Shown piece by piece: positions 26,238 through 34,887 of a DNA stretch of 64,000 nucleotides. The notes below the pieces were generated by a model. It ran no database searches. It had not been told where the DNA came from and saw only the letters and a program-made list of their open reading frames with translations. The stretch lies in contig JAEZNB010000021.1 of NCBI GenBank assembly GCA_023441965.1, positions 1 to 64,000 on the forward strand, read 5' to 3'. The DNA is from Bacillota bacterium. Lineage in GTDB: Bacteria; Bacillota; Clostridia; Lachnospirales; Lachnospiraceae. Numbering within the stretch: the stretch's first letter is position 1; the number at the start of each line of letters is the position of its first letter. The translations under genes and the position numbers were made by a program.

Positions 26238-28856
26238 TTACTTCTCCTTCTTGGTCATTCCGTTCTTGCCATAGTAGGCAAGCATGTATAGCTCCTCCAA
26301 TTCACTGACCAGAGGTAATCTCGGATTTGCTGTGGTACACTGGTCTCCAAAGGCCAGGTCAGCCAGCTCAGGAAGCTTCTTCAGGAAGTCCTTTTCGTCA
26401 ATACCATATTCCTTCAGGGTTGCAGGAATTCCAAGGTGACTGTTCAGCTCCTCCACATCCTTGGCGAGCATTTCCACAGCATCTGCCTTATTCTTCGGAT
26501 TCTTGCCCAAGCGAAGCATCAGCTCGTAGATCTTATCACTCACGATATAGCTTTCGTATTTTGGCCAGGAGGTAAATTTGGTCGGGCACTCTACACCGTT
26601 ATAACGAATGACATGAGGAAGCAGGATGGCATTGGCACAGCCATGAGGGATATGGTACTCACCGCCAAGCTTATGGGCCAGGGAGTGATTGATGCCGAGG
26701 AAGGCATTTGTAAAGGCCATACCGGCAATCGTAGAGGCATTATGCATCTTCTCCCTAGCAACCGGGTCCGCAGCACCCTTGTCATAGGAGTCCTTCAGGT
26801 AACGGAAGACCATATCGATTGCATGAATGGCGAGTGCATCGGTATAATCGGAAGCCAGGATGGAGATATAAGCTTCAATTGCGTGGGTTAATACGTCCAT
26901 TCCGGTCCAGGCTGTGGATTTCTTCGGCACACTCATAACAAAATCAGGATCAATAATGGCAACATCAGGAGTCAATTCGTAGTCTGCTAAGGGGTATTTC
27001 TTATTCTCCTTCTTATCAGAGATAACAGCAAAGGAGGTTACTTCAGAGCCGGTTCCGGAGGTTGTGGGAATTGCTACAAACTGAGCTTTTTTACCCAGGG
27101 CAGGGAACTTATAGGCCCTCTTTCTGATATCCAGGAACTTAAGGGACATATTCTTGAAATCTGCTTCCGGATGCTCATAGAAGAGCCACATGCCCTTAGC
27201 TGCATCAATCGCGGATCCACCACCAAGAGCGATAATGACATCAGGCTTGAACTTATTCATCTCCTCAACACCCTTTATAATGGTGTCCAAGCTGGGATCA
27301 GGCTCTACCTGATCAAAGATCTCACAATGAACATAGTCCTCCCGCTTTCTTAACTGATACAGCACCTTGCTGACGTATCCTAGCTCTGTCATGGAGGGAT
27401 CGGTAACGATGAAAGCCTTGGTGATCCCGGGCATCTTCGCTAAATAAGCGGTAGAACCGGACTCAAAATAAATCCTGCTGGGAACCTTGAACCACTGCAT
27501 ATTTACCCTCCTCTTAGCAACCCGCTTGTAGTTGACTAGATCGACTGCCGATACGTTATGAGTCGTGGAATTACCGCCATATGAGCCGCAGCCCAGGGTC
27601 AGGGAAGGCATATTTGTATTATACAGATCACCGATTGCACCATGGGTGGAAGGTGAATTTACAATGATTCGTCCGGTTCTCATTCTGGCAGAGAAGTCGT
27701 TAATTACTTTACTATCGGTGGAGTGGATTACGCTGGAGTGACCCAGACCACCCAGTTCAATCATTTTCTCACAGAGCAGGAAGCCTTGCTCTACATCAGC
27801 AGCCTTCAGAATGGCAAGTACCGGAGACAGCTTTTCCTTGGATAGGGGATAATCTTCACCGACTCCATCAATCTCTGTGCAGATGATTTTCGTGTCTGCA
27901 GGAACTTTAATTCCTGCCATTGCGGCGATTGCAGCAGGAGACTGACCGACGATGGCCGGATTTACATGACCGCTTTCCTTATTGATGACAACAGCCTCTA
28001 ATTGTTTGCTTTCTTCTCTCGTTGTGAAGTAGCAGCCGGCCTTCTTCATGAGATTAACAGCCTCTGCATAAACCGGGGCTTCAATAATAGCGGCCTGTTC
28101 AGAAGCACAGATCATACCGTTATCAAAGGATTTGGATAAGACCAGGTCATTAACGGCACGCTTTAAGTTGGCAGTCTTTTCTATAAAGCAGGGTACATTA
28201 CCGGGGCCTACGCCAAGTGCCGGCTTTCCTGCAGAGTAAGCCTGCTTCACCATACCGGAACCACCGGTAGCCAGGATCATGGATACGCTCGGATGGTTCA
28301 TCAGCTCTCTGGTAGCATCAATGGACGGGAACTCAATCCATTGAATACAATGTTCGGGAGCCCCGGCTTGTCTGGCAGCTTCGTAAAGGGTTCTGGCAGC
28401 CTCTGCTGAGCACTTCTGTGCACTGGGATGGAAGCCAAAGATGATCGGGTTTCTGGTTTTGATACAGGTAAGGCACTTGAACATGGTTGTAGAGGTGGGA
28501 TTAGTTACAGGGGTAACACCGGCTACCACGCCGACCGGTTCTGCTACAATCATGTAATCCTCTTCTTCGTTATCTTCTATAATTCCAACCGTCTTCTGAT
28601 ACTTGATGGAATGCCATACAAATTCTGTAGCGAAGATATTTTTCGTGATTTTATCCTCGTAAATTCCTCTGCCGGTTTCCTCGACAGCCATTTTGGCCAG
28701 CAGCTGCTGTTTTGCCAAACCAGCCAGGGCCATCTCATGAACGATTTTATCTATAGCCTTCTGATCCATCAGAGCAAATTCGTCGAGAGCAAGCAGAGCG
28801 TTCTTCACTAATTGATCCACATGTTCCTTTGGTGTAGGTTGCGTTAAGGTTTTCAT
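26238..28856 (-). CDS. adhE: Bifunctional acetaldehyde-CoA/alcohol dehydrogenase
   Basis: Reduces acetyl-CoA to acetaldehyde and then to ethanol, reoxidising two NADH. The N-terminal aldehyde dehydrogenase domain (about 1-440) has its catalytic cysteine in NGMICASEQ; the C-terminal iron-containing alcohol dehydrogenase domain (about 450-872) has GGGSAIDAAKG and the metal-binding HKLGGEYHIPHG. The 872-aa length is typical of AdhE, which forms filaments. I place the start at 28856 (MKTLTQPT) because GGAGG lies 6 nt upstream; the longer in-frame start would lie within the promoter. The gene is monocistronic with an evident promoter and two Rex-like sites. Confidence 0.95.
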   Translation of the reverse strand: MKTLTQPTPKEHVDQLVKNALLALDEFALMDQKAIDKIVHEMALAGLAKQQLLAKMAVEETGRGIYEDKITKNIFATEFVWHSIKYQKTVGIIEDNEEEDYMIVAEPVGVVAGVTPVTNPTSTTMFKCLTCIKTRNPIIFGFHPSAQKCSAEAARTLYEAARQAGAPEHCIQWIEFPSIDATRELMNHPSVSMILATGGSGMVKQAYSAGKPALGVGPGNVPCFIEKTANLKRAVNDLVLSKSFDNGMICASEQAAIIEAPVYAEAVNLMKKAGCYFTTREESKQLEAVVINKESGHVNPAIVGQSPAAIAAMAGIKVPADTKIICTEIDGVGEDYPLSKEKLSPVLAILKAADVEQGFLLCEKMIELGGLGHSSVIHSTDSKVINDFSARMRTGRIIVNSPSTHGAIGDLYNTNMPSLTLGCGSYGGNSTTHNVSAVDLVNYKRVAKRRVNMQWFKVPSRIYFESGSTAYLAKMPGITKAFIVTDPSMTELGYVSKVLYQLRKREDYVHCEIFDQVEPDPSLDTIIKGVEEMNKFKPDVIIALGGGSAIDAAKGMWLFYEHPEADFKNMSLKFLDIRKRAYKFPALGKKAQFVAIPTTSGTGSEVTSFAVISDKKENKKYPLADYELTPDVAIIDPDFVMSVPKKSTAWTGMDVLTHAIEAYISILASDYTDALAIHAIDMVFRYLKDSYDKGAADPVAREKMHNASTIAGMAFTNAFLGINHSLAHKLGGEYHIPHGCANAILLPHVIRYNGVECPTKFTSWPKYESYIVSDKIYELMLRLGKNPKNKADAVEMLAKDVEELNSHLGIPATLKEYGIDEKDFLKKLPELADLAFGDQCTTANPRLPLVSELEELYMLAYYGKNGMTKKEK

Positions 28857-28867
28857 AGACATCCTCC

Positions 28868-28885
28868 ATGTTAAAAAATTAACAA
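28868..28885. promoter_or_regulatory. Rex-like operator, downstream of the adhE -10
   Basis: ATGTTAAAAAATTAACAA matches the Rex consensus TTGTTAANNNNTTAACAA at all but the first position. It lies between the -10 and the ribosome binding site. Rex is released by NADH, so this would couple adhE to the redox state. Confidence 0.75.
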
Positions 28886-28899
28886 CTGCTTCTGAGATA

Positions 28900-28928
28900 A
28901 ATATAGCAGAAAGGCTTTTATTTGTCAA
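28900..28928 (-). promoter_or_regulatory. Promoter of adhE
   Basis: On the minus strand TTGACA (28923-28928) is followed after 17 nt by TATATT (28900-28905). Confidence 0.8.
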
Positions 28929-28934
28929 AGTATA

Positions 28935-28952
28935 TTGTTAAATAAATAACAA
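28935..28952. promoter_or_regulatory. Rex-like operator, upstream of the adhE -35
   Basis: TTGTTAAATAAATAACAA matches TTGTTAANNNNTTAACAA with a single mismatch. It abuts the -35 hexamer, so the two Rex-like sites bracket the promoter. Confidence 0.75.
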
Positions 28953-29242
28953 TAAAAATTTTAGCTAGATTTCTTTATGTTTGTAGGAAATACACAAAAC
29001 AGTATAGTATAATAGTAAATAAGAAGCATTAGCGTAATATATAATACCAATTTGTTTATTACCCTTTTTTATCCCTATTTTTCCTACAAATAGGGTATAG
29101 AACTATTGTATGATTGAAAAAAAGTCAAAAAAAGAGGATTATTATATCAGAACTATAGAAAAAGTACATGAAATATGGTATAAATACATGGCATACGTTA
29201 TGCAGTGAGATAGAGCTGGGAACAAGGAAGAAAGGGTTTATA

Positions 29243-30307
29243 ATGAGGGTAATCTCAATTGATTCCATTAAAGGGAACGAGTTATTGGCGAAAGATATCT
29301 TAAACAATAATAATTCCGTTCTAATGGCAGCCGGGACGGTAGTAAAAAGAGAATATGTGGATAGATTAAAGGATTTGGATATAGAGTTTATCTATGTGGA
29401 CGATGAGTTTGGACAGGGAGTCAATCTTACGGAAAGCCTGGAACTTCACATTAAGGAGCAGTGTCAGGAAGCTGTCCGTAATATTCTTCTGAAATATTCT
29501 TATCACAATGACCAGGAGCTGGAGGAGATCCGGTCAATTGCGGATGAGATTATTTATGATATCATAAATGAGCAGGAGGTTATGTATAATATCTCCTGTA
29601 TTCGGAATAAAAGTGAAAGCACCTATTCCCATTCCTTAAATGTCTGTGCCCTATCTGTTATTTTAGCTTTGAAGCTTAAGCTGCCAAAGACAAGGGTTAA
29701 GGATATCGCCATAGGCTGCCTTCTGCATGATATCGGGTTTACCTTTATGAGTATGGATTATAGCAGCCTTCGCCTTGAGGACTGTTCCGAGAAGGAGCGG
29801 AAGGAAATCAAAAAGCATATTATCTATGGCTATTCAGCTGTGGAGAAGGTGGACTGGCTTTCCCCCATCTCCAAGGACATTATTATCAGCCATCATGAGA
29901 GGCTGGATGGATCCGGCTACCCCTTCCGTCAGAAGGATGATAAGATTAAAATCGGCAGTAAGATTGCAGCTGTATGTGATGAATTTGACAGCAGGGTCTA
30001 TGGCAATCTGACCGCCAAAATGAAGGTACATGATGCGATTGATTATATTGTCAGCCAGGCAGGCGTCAAGTTTGACTTCAATGTGGTGAGAGCCTTCGTT
30101 GCTTCTGTTGCGGCATACCCGACAGGTGCTCTTGTTATCACAAATGAGGATGAGGTAGGAATCGTCCTAAGGCAGAATACGAAATGCCCGACCAGGCCGG
30201 TGATCCGTATTATTAAGAATAAAGAGGGTGAGAAGCCCAAGGAGTGGATTGAGAAGGACCTTACCAAGGAGCTTACCTTATTTATCACGGATACCATCAT
30301 GGATTAA
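29243..30307 (+). CDS. HD-GYP domain cyclic-di-GMP phosphodiesterase
   Basis: A 354-aa cytoplasmic protein predicted to degrade cyclic di-GMP. After an N-terminal domain of about 115 residues (DUF3391-like start, not certain), the HD-GYP domain has LLHDIG (His162-Asp163), SHHERLDGSGYP (HHE 217-219, GYP 225-227) and the following lysine region. The metal-ligand motifs are intact. The ATG at 29243 has GAAAGGG 7 nt upstream; an ATG 25 codons earlier lacks one. It stands alone, divergent from adhE, with a hairpin downstream near 30331-30358. Confidence 0.88.
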   Translation: MRVISIDSIKGNELLAKDILNNNNSVLMAAGTVVKREYVDRLKDLDIEFIYVDDEFGQGVNLTESLELHIKEQCQEAVRNILLKYSYHNDQELEEIRSIADEIIYDIINEQEVMYNISCIRNKSESTYSHSLNVCALSVILALKLKLPKTRVKDIAIGCLLHDIGFTFMSMDYSSLRLEDCSEKERKEIKKHIIYGYSAVEKVDWLSPISKDIIISHHERLDGSGYPFRQKDDKIKIGSKIAAVCDEFDSRVYGNLTAKMKVHDAIDYIVSQAGVKFDFNVVRAFVASVAAYPTGALVITNEDEVGIVLRQNTKCPTRPVIRIIKNKEGEKPKEWIEKDLTKELTLFITDTIMD

Positions 30308-30578
30308 GCTTTATCATAAACATATTAATATAGGAGGAGATCCATCCGGATTTGGTGGATAACCTCCTTATTTTTATGTCTTATCGTGGATATCAGCACG
30401 GTTCTCTGCGTTTGAGGCTTGCGCTTTCTCTGTGAATATGATATATATATTATCACATGATTAGGAATAGGCAGACGTAACTTAGGAATAAAATTAACAT
30501 ACAGGCAATACTTAAGATGGGGATTATCCTTATCTAAAGCATATGATACTGTAGGGTATAGATTGGCAGGTGAAAGTA

Positions 30579-31475
30579 ATGCATAGCTATTTGAGAGCCA
30601 TCGGCTTCAGTGAAATCCATAACAGAACGGACCTAAACCAGTTATTGGACCTGGTAAAGGAAGAGGCGACCGGAATCAGATCCGTACAGACCGGTAAAAA
30701 TACAGAGTTAATCGAGATATCCAGAGTCTTCGGAGAGGGCTTAGGAATTACACTTCGAGGAGAATATGACAGAAGCGGAGTGTTCCATATGGAGCATTAT
30801 TTTCCATATCTGATCGGTCATACCATTAGTACCAGTGAAGAGGTCGGGATTAATAAAAGGGTTGATACCGAGGCTTATACCGGTATGTGCGATGATTACA
30901 GACTGGGTGTATCTCTGATCTTTTATCTGCAGAATGTGGTGGAGTTTCTTGAGAAGAAAAATCAGAATATGCCGATGAATACGAATTTTCCGATTTCTCT
31001 GGCTGCTCTGTCCTTGGAGGGGAGGACCCTGCTTCCGATTGAGAAGGATGAGGTTCAGGTACGAAACATTAAGGCGGAGACCAAATATCGGAATAATTTG
31101 ATTGCTGAAGCAAAGAAGGGCAACCAGGATGCCATCGACAGCCTGACCATTGACGATATCGACACCTATGCCATGGTTTCCAGACGGGCCAAGAAGGAGG
31201 ATATCTATTCGATCGTAGATACCAGCTTTATCCCCTTTGGATCAGAATCTGATAATTACTCTATTATCGCTACGATTCAGGAATGTAATCTGATTGTAAA
31301 TGAATATACCAAGGAAGAGCTTTATGACTTACTGCTCTGCTGTAATGATATCAGCTTCCGTCTCTGTATCAACAGGAAGGATATGCTGGGGGAACCGGCA
31401 GTTGGCCGCAGATTCAAGGGTAACATCTGGATGCAGGGGAATATCGCCTTTTCAGGGCAGACCGCAAACCAATAG
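30579..31475 (+). CDS. DUF3881 family protein
   Basis: A 298-aa soluble protein of the DUF3881 family, which is common in Lachnospiraceae and has no known function. It has no signal peptide or membrane segment. The start MHSYLRAIGF at 30579 lies 7 nt after GGCAGGTG; a GTG three codons earlier overlaps that site. It is followed by a perfect 14-bp hairpin (31491-31504 with 31509-31522) lacking a T run. Confidence 0.75.
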   Translation: MHSYLRAIGFSEIHNRTDLNQLLDLVKEEATGIRSVQTGKNTELIEISRVFGEGLGITLRGEYDRSGVFHMEHYFPYLIGHTISTSEEVGINKRVDTEAYTGMCDDYRLGVSLIFYLQNVVEFLEKKNQNMPMNTNFPISLAALSLEGRTLLPIEKDEVQVRNIKAETKYRNNLIAEAKKGNQDAIDSLTIDDIDTYAMVSRRAKKEDIYSIVDTSFIPFGSESDNYSIIATIQECNLIVNEYTKEELYDLLLCCNDISFRLCINRKDMLGEPAVGRRFKGNIWMQGNIAFSGQTANQ

Positions 31476-31490
31476 TACTGTGTAAGCAAG

Positions 31491-31522
31491 CCGGAAGAAG
31501 CCCTACCGAGGGCTTCTTCCGG
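31491..31522. terminator. Long perfect hairpin after the DUF3881 gene
   Basis: CCGGAAGAAGCCCT pairs perfectly with AGGGCTTCTTCCGG around a 4-nt loop. No T run follows on the plus strand, so termination may be inefficient or Rho-assisted; it would also protect the mRNA 3' end. Confidence 0.5.
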
Positions 31523-31645
31523 AGAAAAACGTTCATGTGTCAGCTGGCTTACGGTGTGAAAGAGGATCAGTGTGACAGATTAGGATTAGGTTAGCGAACG
31601 TTAAAATCAAACGTCAGCAAACGTTAAATTCCTTCTGATAGGATA

Positions 31646-31674
31646 TTGACTTAGGAAGAAGGAAATAGTAGAAT
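31646..31674 (+). promoter_or_regulatory. Promoter of tRNA-Arg
   Basis: TTGACT (31646-31651) and TAGAAT (31669-31674) with a 17-nt spacer end 13 nt before the tRNA. Confidence 0.75.
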
Positions 31675-31687
31675 AAATACGTTGTTT

Positions 31688-31761
31688 GTGCTTGTAGCTC
31701 AGCAGGATAGAGCGTCCGCCTCCTAAGCGGAAGGTCGTGGGTTCAAATCCCGCCAGGCACG
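31688..31761 (+). tRNA. tRNA-Arg (anticodon CCU)
   Basis: A 74-nt cloverleaf: acceptor GTGCTTG with CAGGCAC, D arm GCTCAGCAGGATAGAGC, anticodon loop CTCCTAA (anticodon CCT), T arm with GGTTCAAATCC, discriminator G. CCA is not encoded. Reads the AGG codon. Confidence 0.95.
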
Positions 31762-31782
31762 TTAAAAATGTAAAAGAAGAAG

Positions 31783-31836
31783 AAAAGCTTTTCCGGAAGA
31801 ACCCGATCACACGAGATCTTCCGGAAAAGCTTTTTT
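31783..31836 (+). terminator. Intrinsic terminator of tRNA-Arg
   Basis: A perfect 18-bp stem (31783-31800 with 31817-31834) ends in six T residues (31831-31836). It is one of the strongest terminators in the window. Confidence 0.9.
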
Positions 31837-31946
31837 ACTATATACACATTAGTAGCAAAAAGAGGGGGAAAGGATAATATGTATCCTATTTAATGCCGAT
31901 ATAGTATTTAAGTACTAAAATTTTATAGAAGCAGATAGGAGCTAAG

Positions 31947-33275
31947 ATGAAAATTAAATTGAACGGAGTTTTTTTTGGCTGCTTTTTTCTGATGGCTTTT
32001 CTGGCAGAAATATATTTTCTTCTGCGTCCGGAAGCAGATCTCTTTACCATAGGCAGCTTGGGTATCGTTGTACTGATCAGTCTATACCTACTGATAGATT
32101 CCATACGCAACCAATGGAGGCAGAGCAAGGAAAAGACCTTATTCTATCTTGAGAATATGTACCGGGAAGAAGTAGAGAGAGGTAATGTCAGGTATACGGA
32201 GCAGATGAATCTTCAGAAGGCTTCTTATACGGCCGGTAAAAAGAATGCAGCAAATCTCGAAGATAAGCTGGAGGAGCTTATGCTTAGGCTCCAAGCCATG
32301 GAGAAAAGCAATACCGAGGCGCTGCGTAAAGTGGAAGAGCTTCAGAAAAGACTGATGGAGGGGCAGAAAAATGCCTTGAATATAGAGGTAAACTATCAGA
32401 AGGATAATACCAAGACTCTGATTGCTGCCATCAGGGAGGAGGCCGAAAGGCTTCACTCTGAGGATAAGCTGGACTTGATCCTTGAGGCTATAAAGGAGCT
32501 GAAAGAGTTACCGCTACAAGTGGATCGAGGGAGCATCTCCCGAAAGCAATATATAGAGGATAGCTTCACGGAAGAGGGAACAGAGTCGGAAAATATGCTT
32601 TCTGAAGTTGAGACTTGGGAGCAACCGGAGGAGATAGAAACTGAGTCAGAATCCTGGGAGGAGATCGGGTCATATGCTTCAGAGGCTGAGACGGAAAGTG
32701 TGTTAGAAGCCATACTGCAGGAAACACTGCTTGGGATGGAACAGGAAGACCAATTACCAGAGGATGAGATCGGAGAAGAGCCGGTAGTCATGCTGGCAGA
32801 GGCAGAAAACCCGGGGGAGCAGGAAGCCATATTGCCTGTAGTTGAGACCTGGGAGGAGCAGGAAGCTATATTGCCTGAAGTTGAGACTTGGGAGGAGCTG
32901 GACGCCATACTGTCCGAGGCAGAAACCAGGAAAGAGCCGGAAGCCATGTTGCCGGAGGGAGAGACCTGGGAGGTGCCTGGGGTGAAGCAATCAGAGGTAG
33001 ATACTTGGGAAGAGCAGAGCATGGAAGAAGCGCCGGAGGTGACACCCTCTATGGAGGAACTGACAGAGGAGAAGCTGACCGAAGGGCAGTGGACGGAAGA
33101 GGAGGACAGGACCGAAGAGGAGGAGCTGAAAGCGGAGCAAGAGCAGATGGAAGAGCCGGTGACAGAAGCTATGATGGAGACGAGTGAACCAAAGGTCGTC
33201 CCTCTGTATGATGACCCCTATAAGAGCCTGACCACGGAGGAGATTGCGGCCATGTTTGCTTCCTACGGAAAATAA
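31947..33275 (+). CDS. Membrane protein with coiled coil and acidic Trp-containing repeats
   Basis: I do not recognise a named family. The 442-aa protein has two membrane segments (about 8-28 and 33-52), a coiled-coil region (about 60-175) and a long, Glu-rich region (about 200-420) built of degenerate repeats of about 20 residues around the pattern EVETWEEQEAILPE. It ends with DPYKSLTTEEIAAMFASYGK, a neat C-terminal motif of the type (L/M)(S/T)xEEIAAxFA. The coiled coil, acidic repeats and tail should face the cytoplasm. The gene ends at a palindromic terminator shared with dacF. The repeat region is likely disordered and variable between strains. Confidence 0.75.
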   Translation: MKIKLNGVFFGCFFLMAFLAEIYFLLRPEADLFTIGSLGIVVLISLYLLIDSIRNQWRQSKEKTLFYLENMYREEVERGNVRYTEQMNLQKASYTAGKKNAANLEDKLEELMLRLQAMEKSNTEALRKVEELQKRLMEGQKNALNIEVNYQKDNTKTLIAAIREEAERLHSEDKLDLILEAIKELKELPLQVDRGSISRKQYIEDSFTEEGTESENMLSEVETWEQPEEIETESESWEEIGSYASEAETESVLEAILQETLLGMEQEDQLPEDEIGEEPVVMLAEAENPGEQEAILPVVETWEEQEAILPEVETWEELDAILSEAETRKEPEAMLPEGETWEVPGVKQSEVDTWEEQSMEEAPEVTPSMEELTEEKLTEGQWTEEEDRTEEEELKAEQEQMEEPVTEAMMETSEPKVVPLYDDPYKSLTTEEIAAMFASYGK

Positions 33276-33296
33276 CCTGAGAATAGGTAAAGATTA

Positions 33297-33375
33297 AGCC
33301 ACCGTTCCAAATGATATGCCCCCTGTCAAGTAGACAGGGGGCATATCAACAAGCTGGAAGGGTGGCTATTTTTTA
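33297..33375. repeat. Palindromic element, copy 2 (IS-end-like core), terminator
   Basis: An outer stem of 13 bp with one mismatch (33297-33309 with 33354-33366) encloses a perfect core palindrome (33312-33348) starting TGATATGCCCCCTGTC, with AAGTAGACA across its centre, and ending in the complement. The core matches the one at 26111-26146. It lies between convergent genes, and TTTTTT follows on the plus strand (33370-33375), so it terminates the acidic repeat protein gene. Confidence 0.7.
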
Positions 33376-34776
33376 TAGATCCAGAAAGTCATCATCCTGA
33401 AAGGAGGCTTTTCTTAAGGCCCGCTTTTTATAATAGGCATTTCTTCGTTTCAAACGGGGCCGTTCCACCAGGACAAAATACAGACCGATGATTAAGGCAA
33501 ATAATCCGACGAGCAGCCCGATAATGATCGGCCGATAGCTTACCTTCTCCTCTTCTTCCGGTGGTTCTGCCGGAGCCATGGTGGGTTCGGGCTTCTCGGC
33601 CTTCTGATGGAAAAGGGAAGGGCGTTGCACATCCTTATAAAGAATATCCGCTCCTCCTACATATTTTCCGTTGTAGGTGTAGGAGATCGAACCGATGACA
33701 TTATCCTCACCGGATTTGTCCGGCGCCGGAAAGAAGGAAACCTCCTTGACAGCATCCTCAAAGGAGGCAGTGTTTGGTAACACCAGATAGCCCTTTCTGT
33801 CCGTGGTGATAGAGCCGTCGGTTTTACTTAATAAGGTATTGTAGCGGGTAAAGAAGGGAGATTCCTTTAATACAGGAGAACCCTCCAGGTCAGCAATAGG
33901 ATAAATTGAGAAATTATCAAAGCCAAAATTCAATAGCTTGGTGGTATCAGAGTACTGATGCTCACTGGTATCATCTCTCATGACGACACATATCAGCTCC
34001 AGATCACCGCGTTTTGCCGTTGTAACCAGGGTATAGCGGGAGACACTGGTATAGCCGGTTTTGCCCCCGATACAGCTATCATAACTACGGTTTAGGATAA
34101 ACTTGTGATGGTTGGCCAAGTAGCGTGTCTCTTTCTGAATATTTGTCGGGGGAATGGAAGAGGTCCTTGTGGCAAAGATCTTTCGAAAAGCTTCATGCTT
34201 CATGGCTTCCTGGGTAATTAAGGCCATATCATAGGGGGAGGTATAATGGTTGTCGTCATGAAGACCATGGGGATTGACGAAATTGGTGTTTTTACAGCCT
34301 AAGCTGCGGGCCTTTTCATTCATCATTTCCAGGAAGACATTGATGTCTCCGCCACCCACATGCTCTGCCACTCCATAAGATACCTCATTGGCTGATTCCA
34401 GAAGAATCGCATAAAGACACTGCTGCATCGTCAGCTGCTCGCCGACATCGATACCGATTCGGCTGCTCTTCAAGTCAACATCAAAAATGGCACTCCTTGA
34501 GAAGGTAACAATCTCACCGGGTGTTGAGTTCTCAATTGCCACCAGGGCGGTCATGATCTTTGTGATACTGGCCGGATAATACGCTTCATTCATATTCTTA
34601 GAATATAATATTAACCCGGTTGAGGCCTCCATGACAATTGCCCCTTCCGCATATACGCCCGGTCCTTCAGGCCAGCTGCTGTCTGCAGTTGTGGCAAAAG
34701 CAAGCCGGGGTGTCACAAGAAGAGTGAAACTATATAAAAATAGGAAACAAAACAGATAAAGCTTCTGTCTCTTCAT
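33373..34776 (-). CDS. dacF: D-alanyl-D-alanine carboxypeptidase (PBP5/DacF type)
   Basis: A penicillin-binding protein that trims the terminal D-Ala of peptidoglycan stem peptides. It has a signal peptide (cleavage near AFA-TT, about 28), the active-site SITK (Ser70, Lys73), SAN (128-130) and KTG (239-241), a C-terminal beta-rich domain, then a membrane segment (about 420-440) and a basic tail. A transmembrane C-terminal anchor replaces the usual amphipathic helix. The 467-aa length is slightly long. Assignment to DacF rather than DacA or DacB is by resemblance only. Confidence 0.85.
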   Translation of the reverse strand: MKRQKLYLFCFLFLYSFTLLVTPRLAFATTADSSWPEGPGVYAEGAIVMEASTGLILYSKNMNEAYYPASITKIMTALVAIENSTPGEIVTFSRSAIFDVDLKSSRIGIDVGEQLTMQQCLYAILLESANEVSYGVAEHVGGGDINVFLEMMNEKARSLGCKNTNFVNPHGLHDDNHYTSPYDMALITQEAMKHEAFRKIFATRTSSIPPTNIQKETRYLANHHKFILNRSYDSCIGGKTGYTSVSRYTLVTTAKRGDLELICVVMRDDTSEHQYSDTTKLLNFGFDNFSIYPIADLEGSPVLKESPFFTRYNTLLSKTDGSITTDRKGYLVLPNTASFEDAVKEVSFFPAPDKSGEDNVIGSISYTYNGKYVGGADILYKDVQRPSLFHQKAEKPEPTMAPAEPPEEEEKVSYRPIIIGLLVGLFALIIGLYFVLVERPRLKRRNAYYKKRALRKASFQDDDFLDL

Positions 34777-34887
34777 AAATAAATCTCCATTCTGCCGAAG
34801 CTCTGGCCTTCAGCACAATATTTGCATAGGGAATCGGCTATGATTCACTGTAATACGAGATAGCATACGGACGGCTGAAGCTCCGGG

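Noticed and set aside
28857..28928. 24-codon longer start for adhE
   Set aside because: It would read through the -10 and -35 and has no ribosome binding site, while GGAGG precedes the internal ATG at 28856.
32580..33010. Regular spaced repeats suggesting a CRISPR array
   Set aside because: The repeats are degenerate, in frame and coding; no identical repeat-spacer units exist, and no CRISPR array was seen elsewhere.
32453..33022. 189-aa minus-strand open frame rich in Ser and Gly
   Set aside because: It is the antisense shadow of the acidic repeats in the plus-strand gene at 31947-33275; no ribosome binding site and low complexity.
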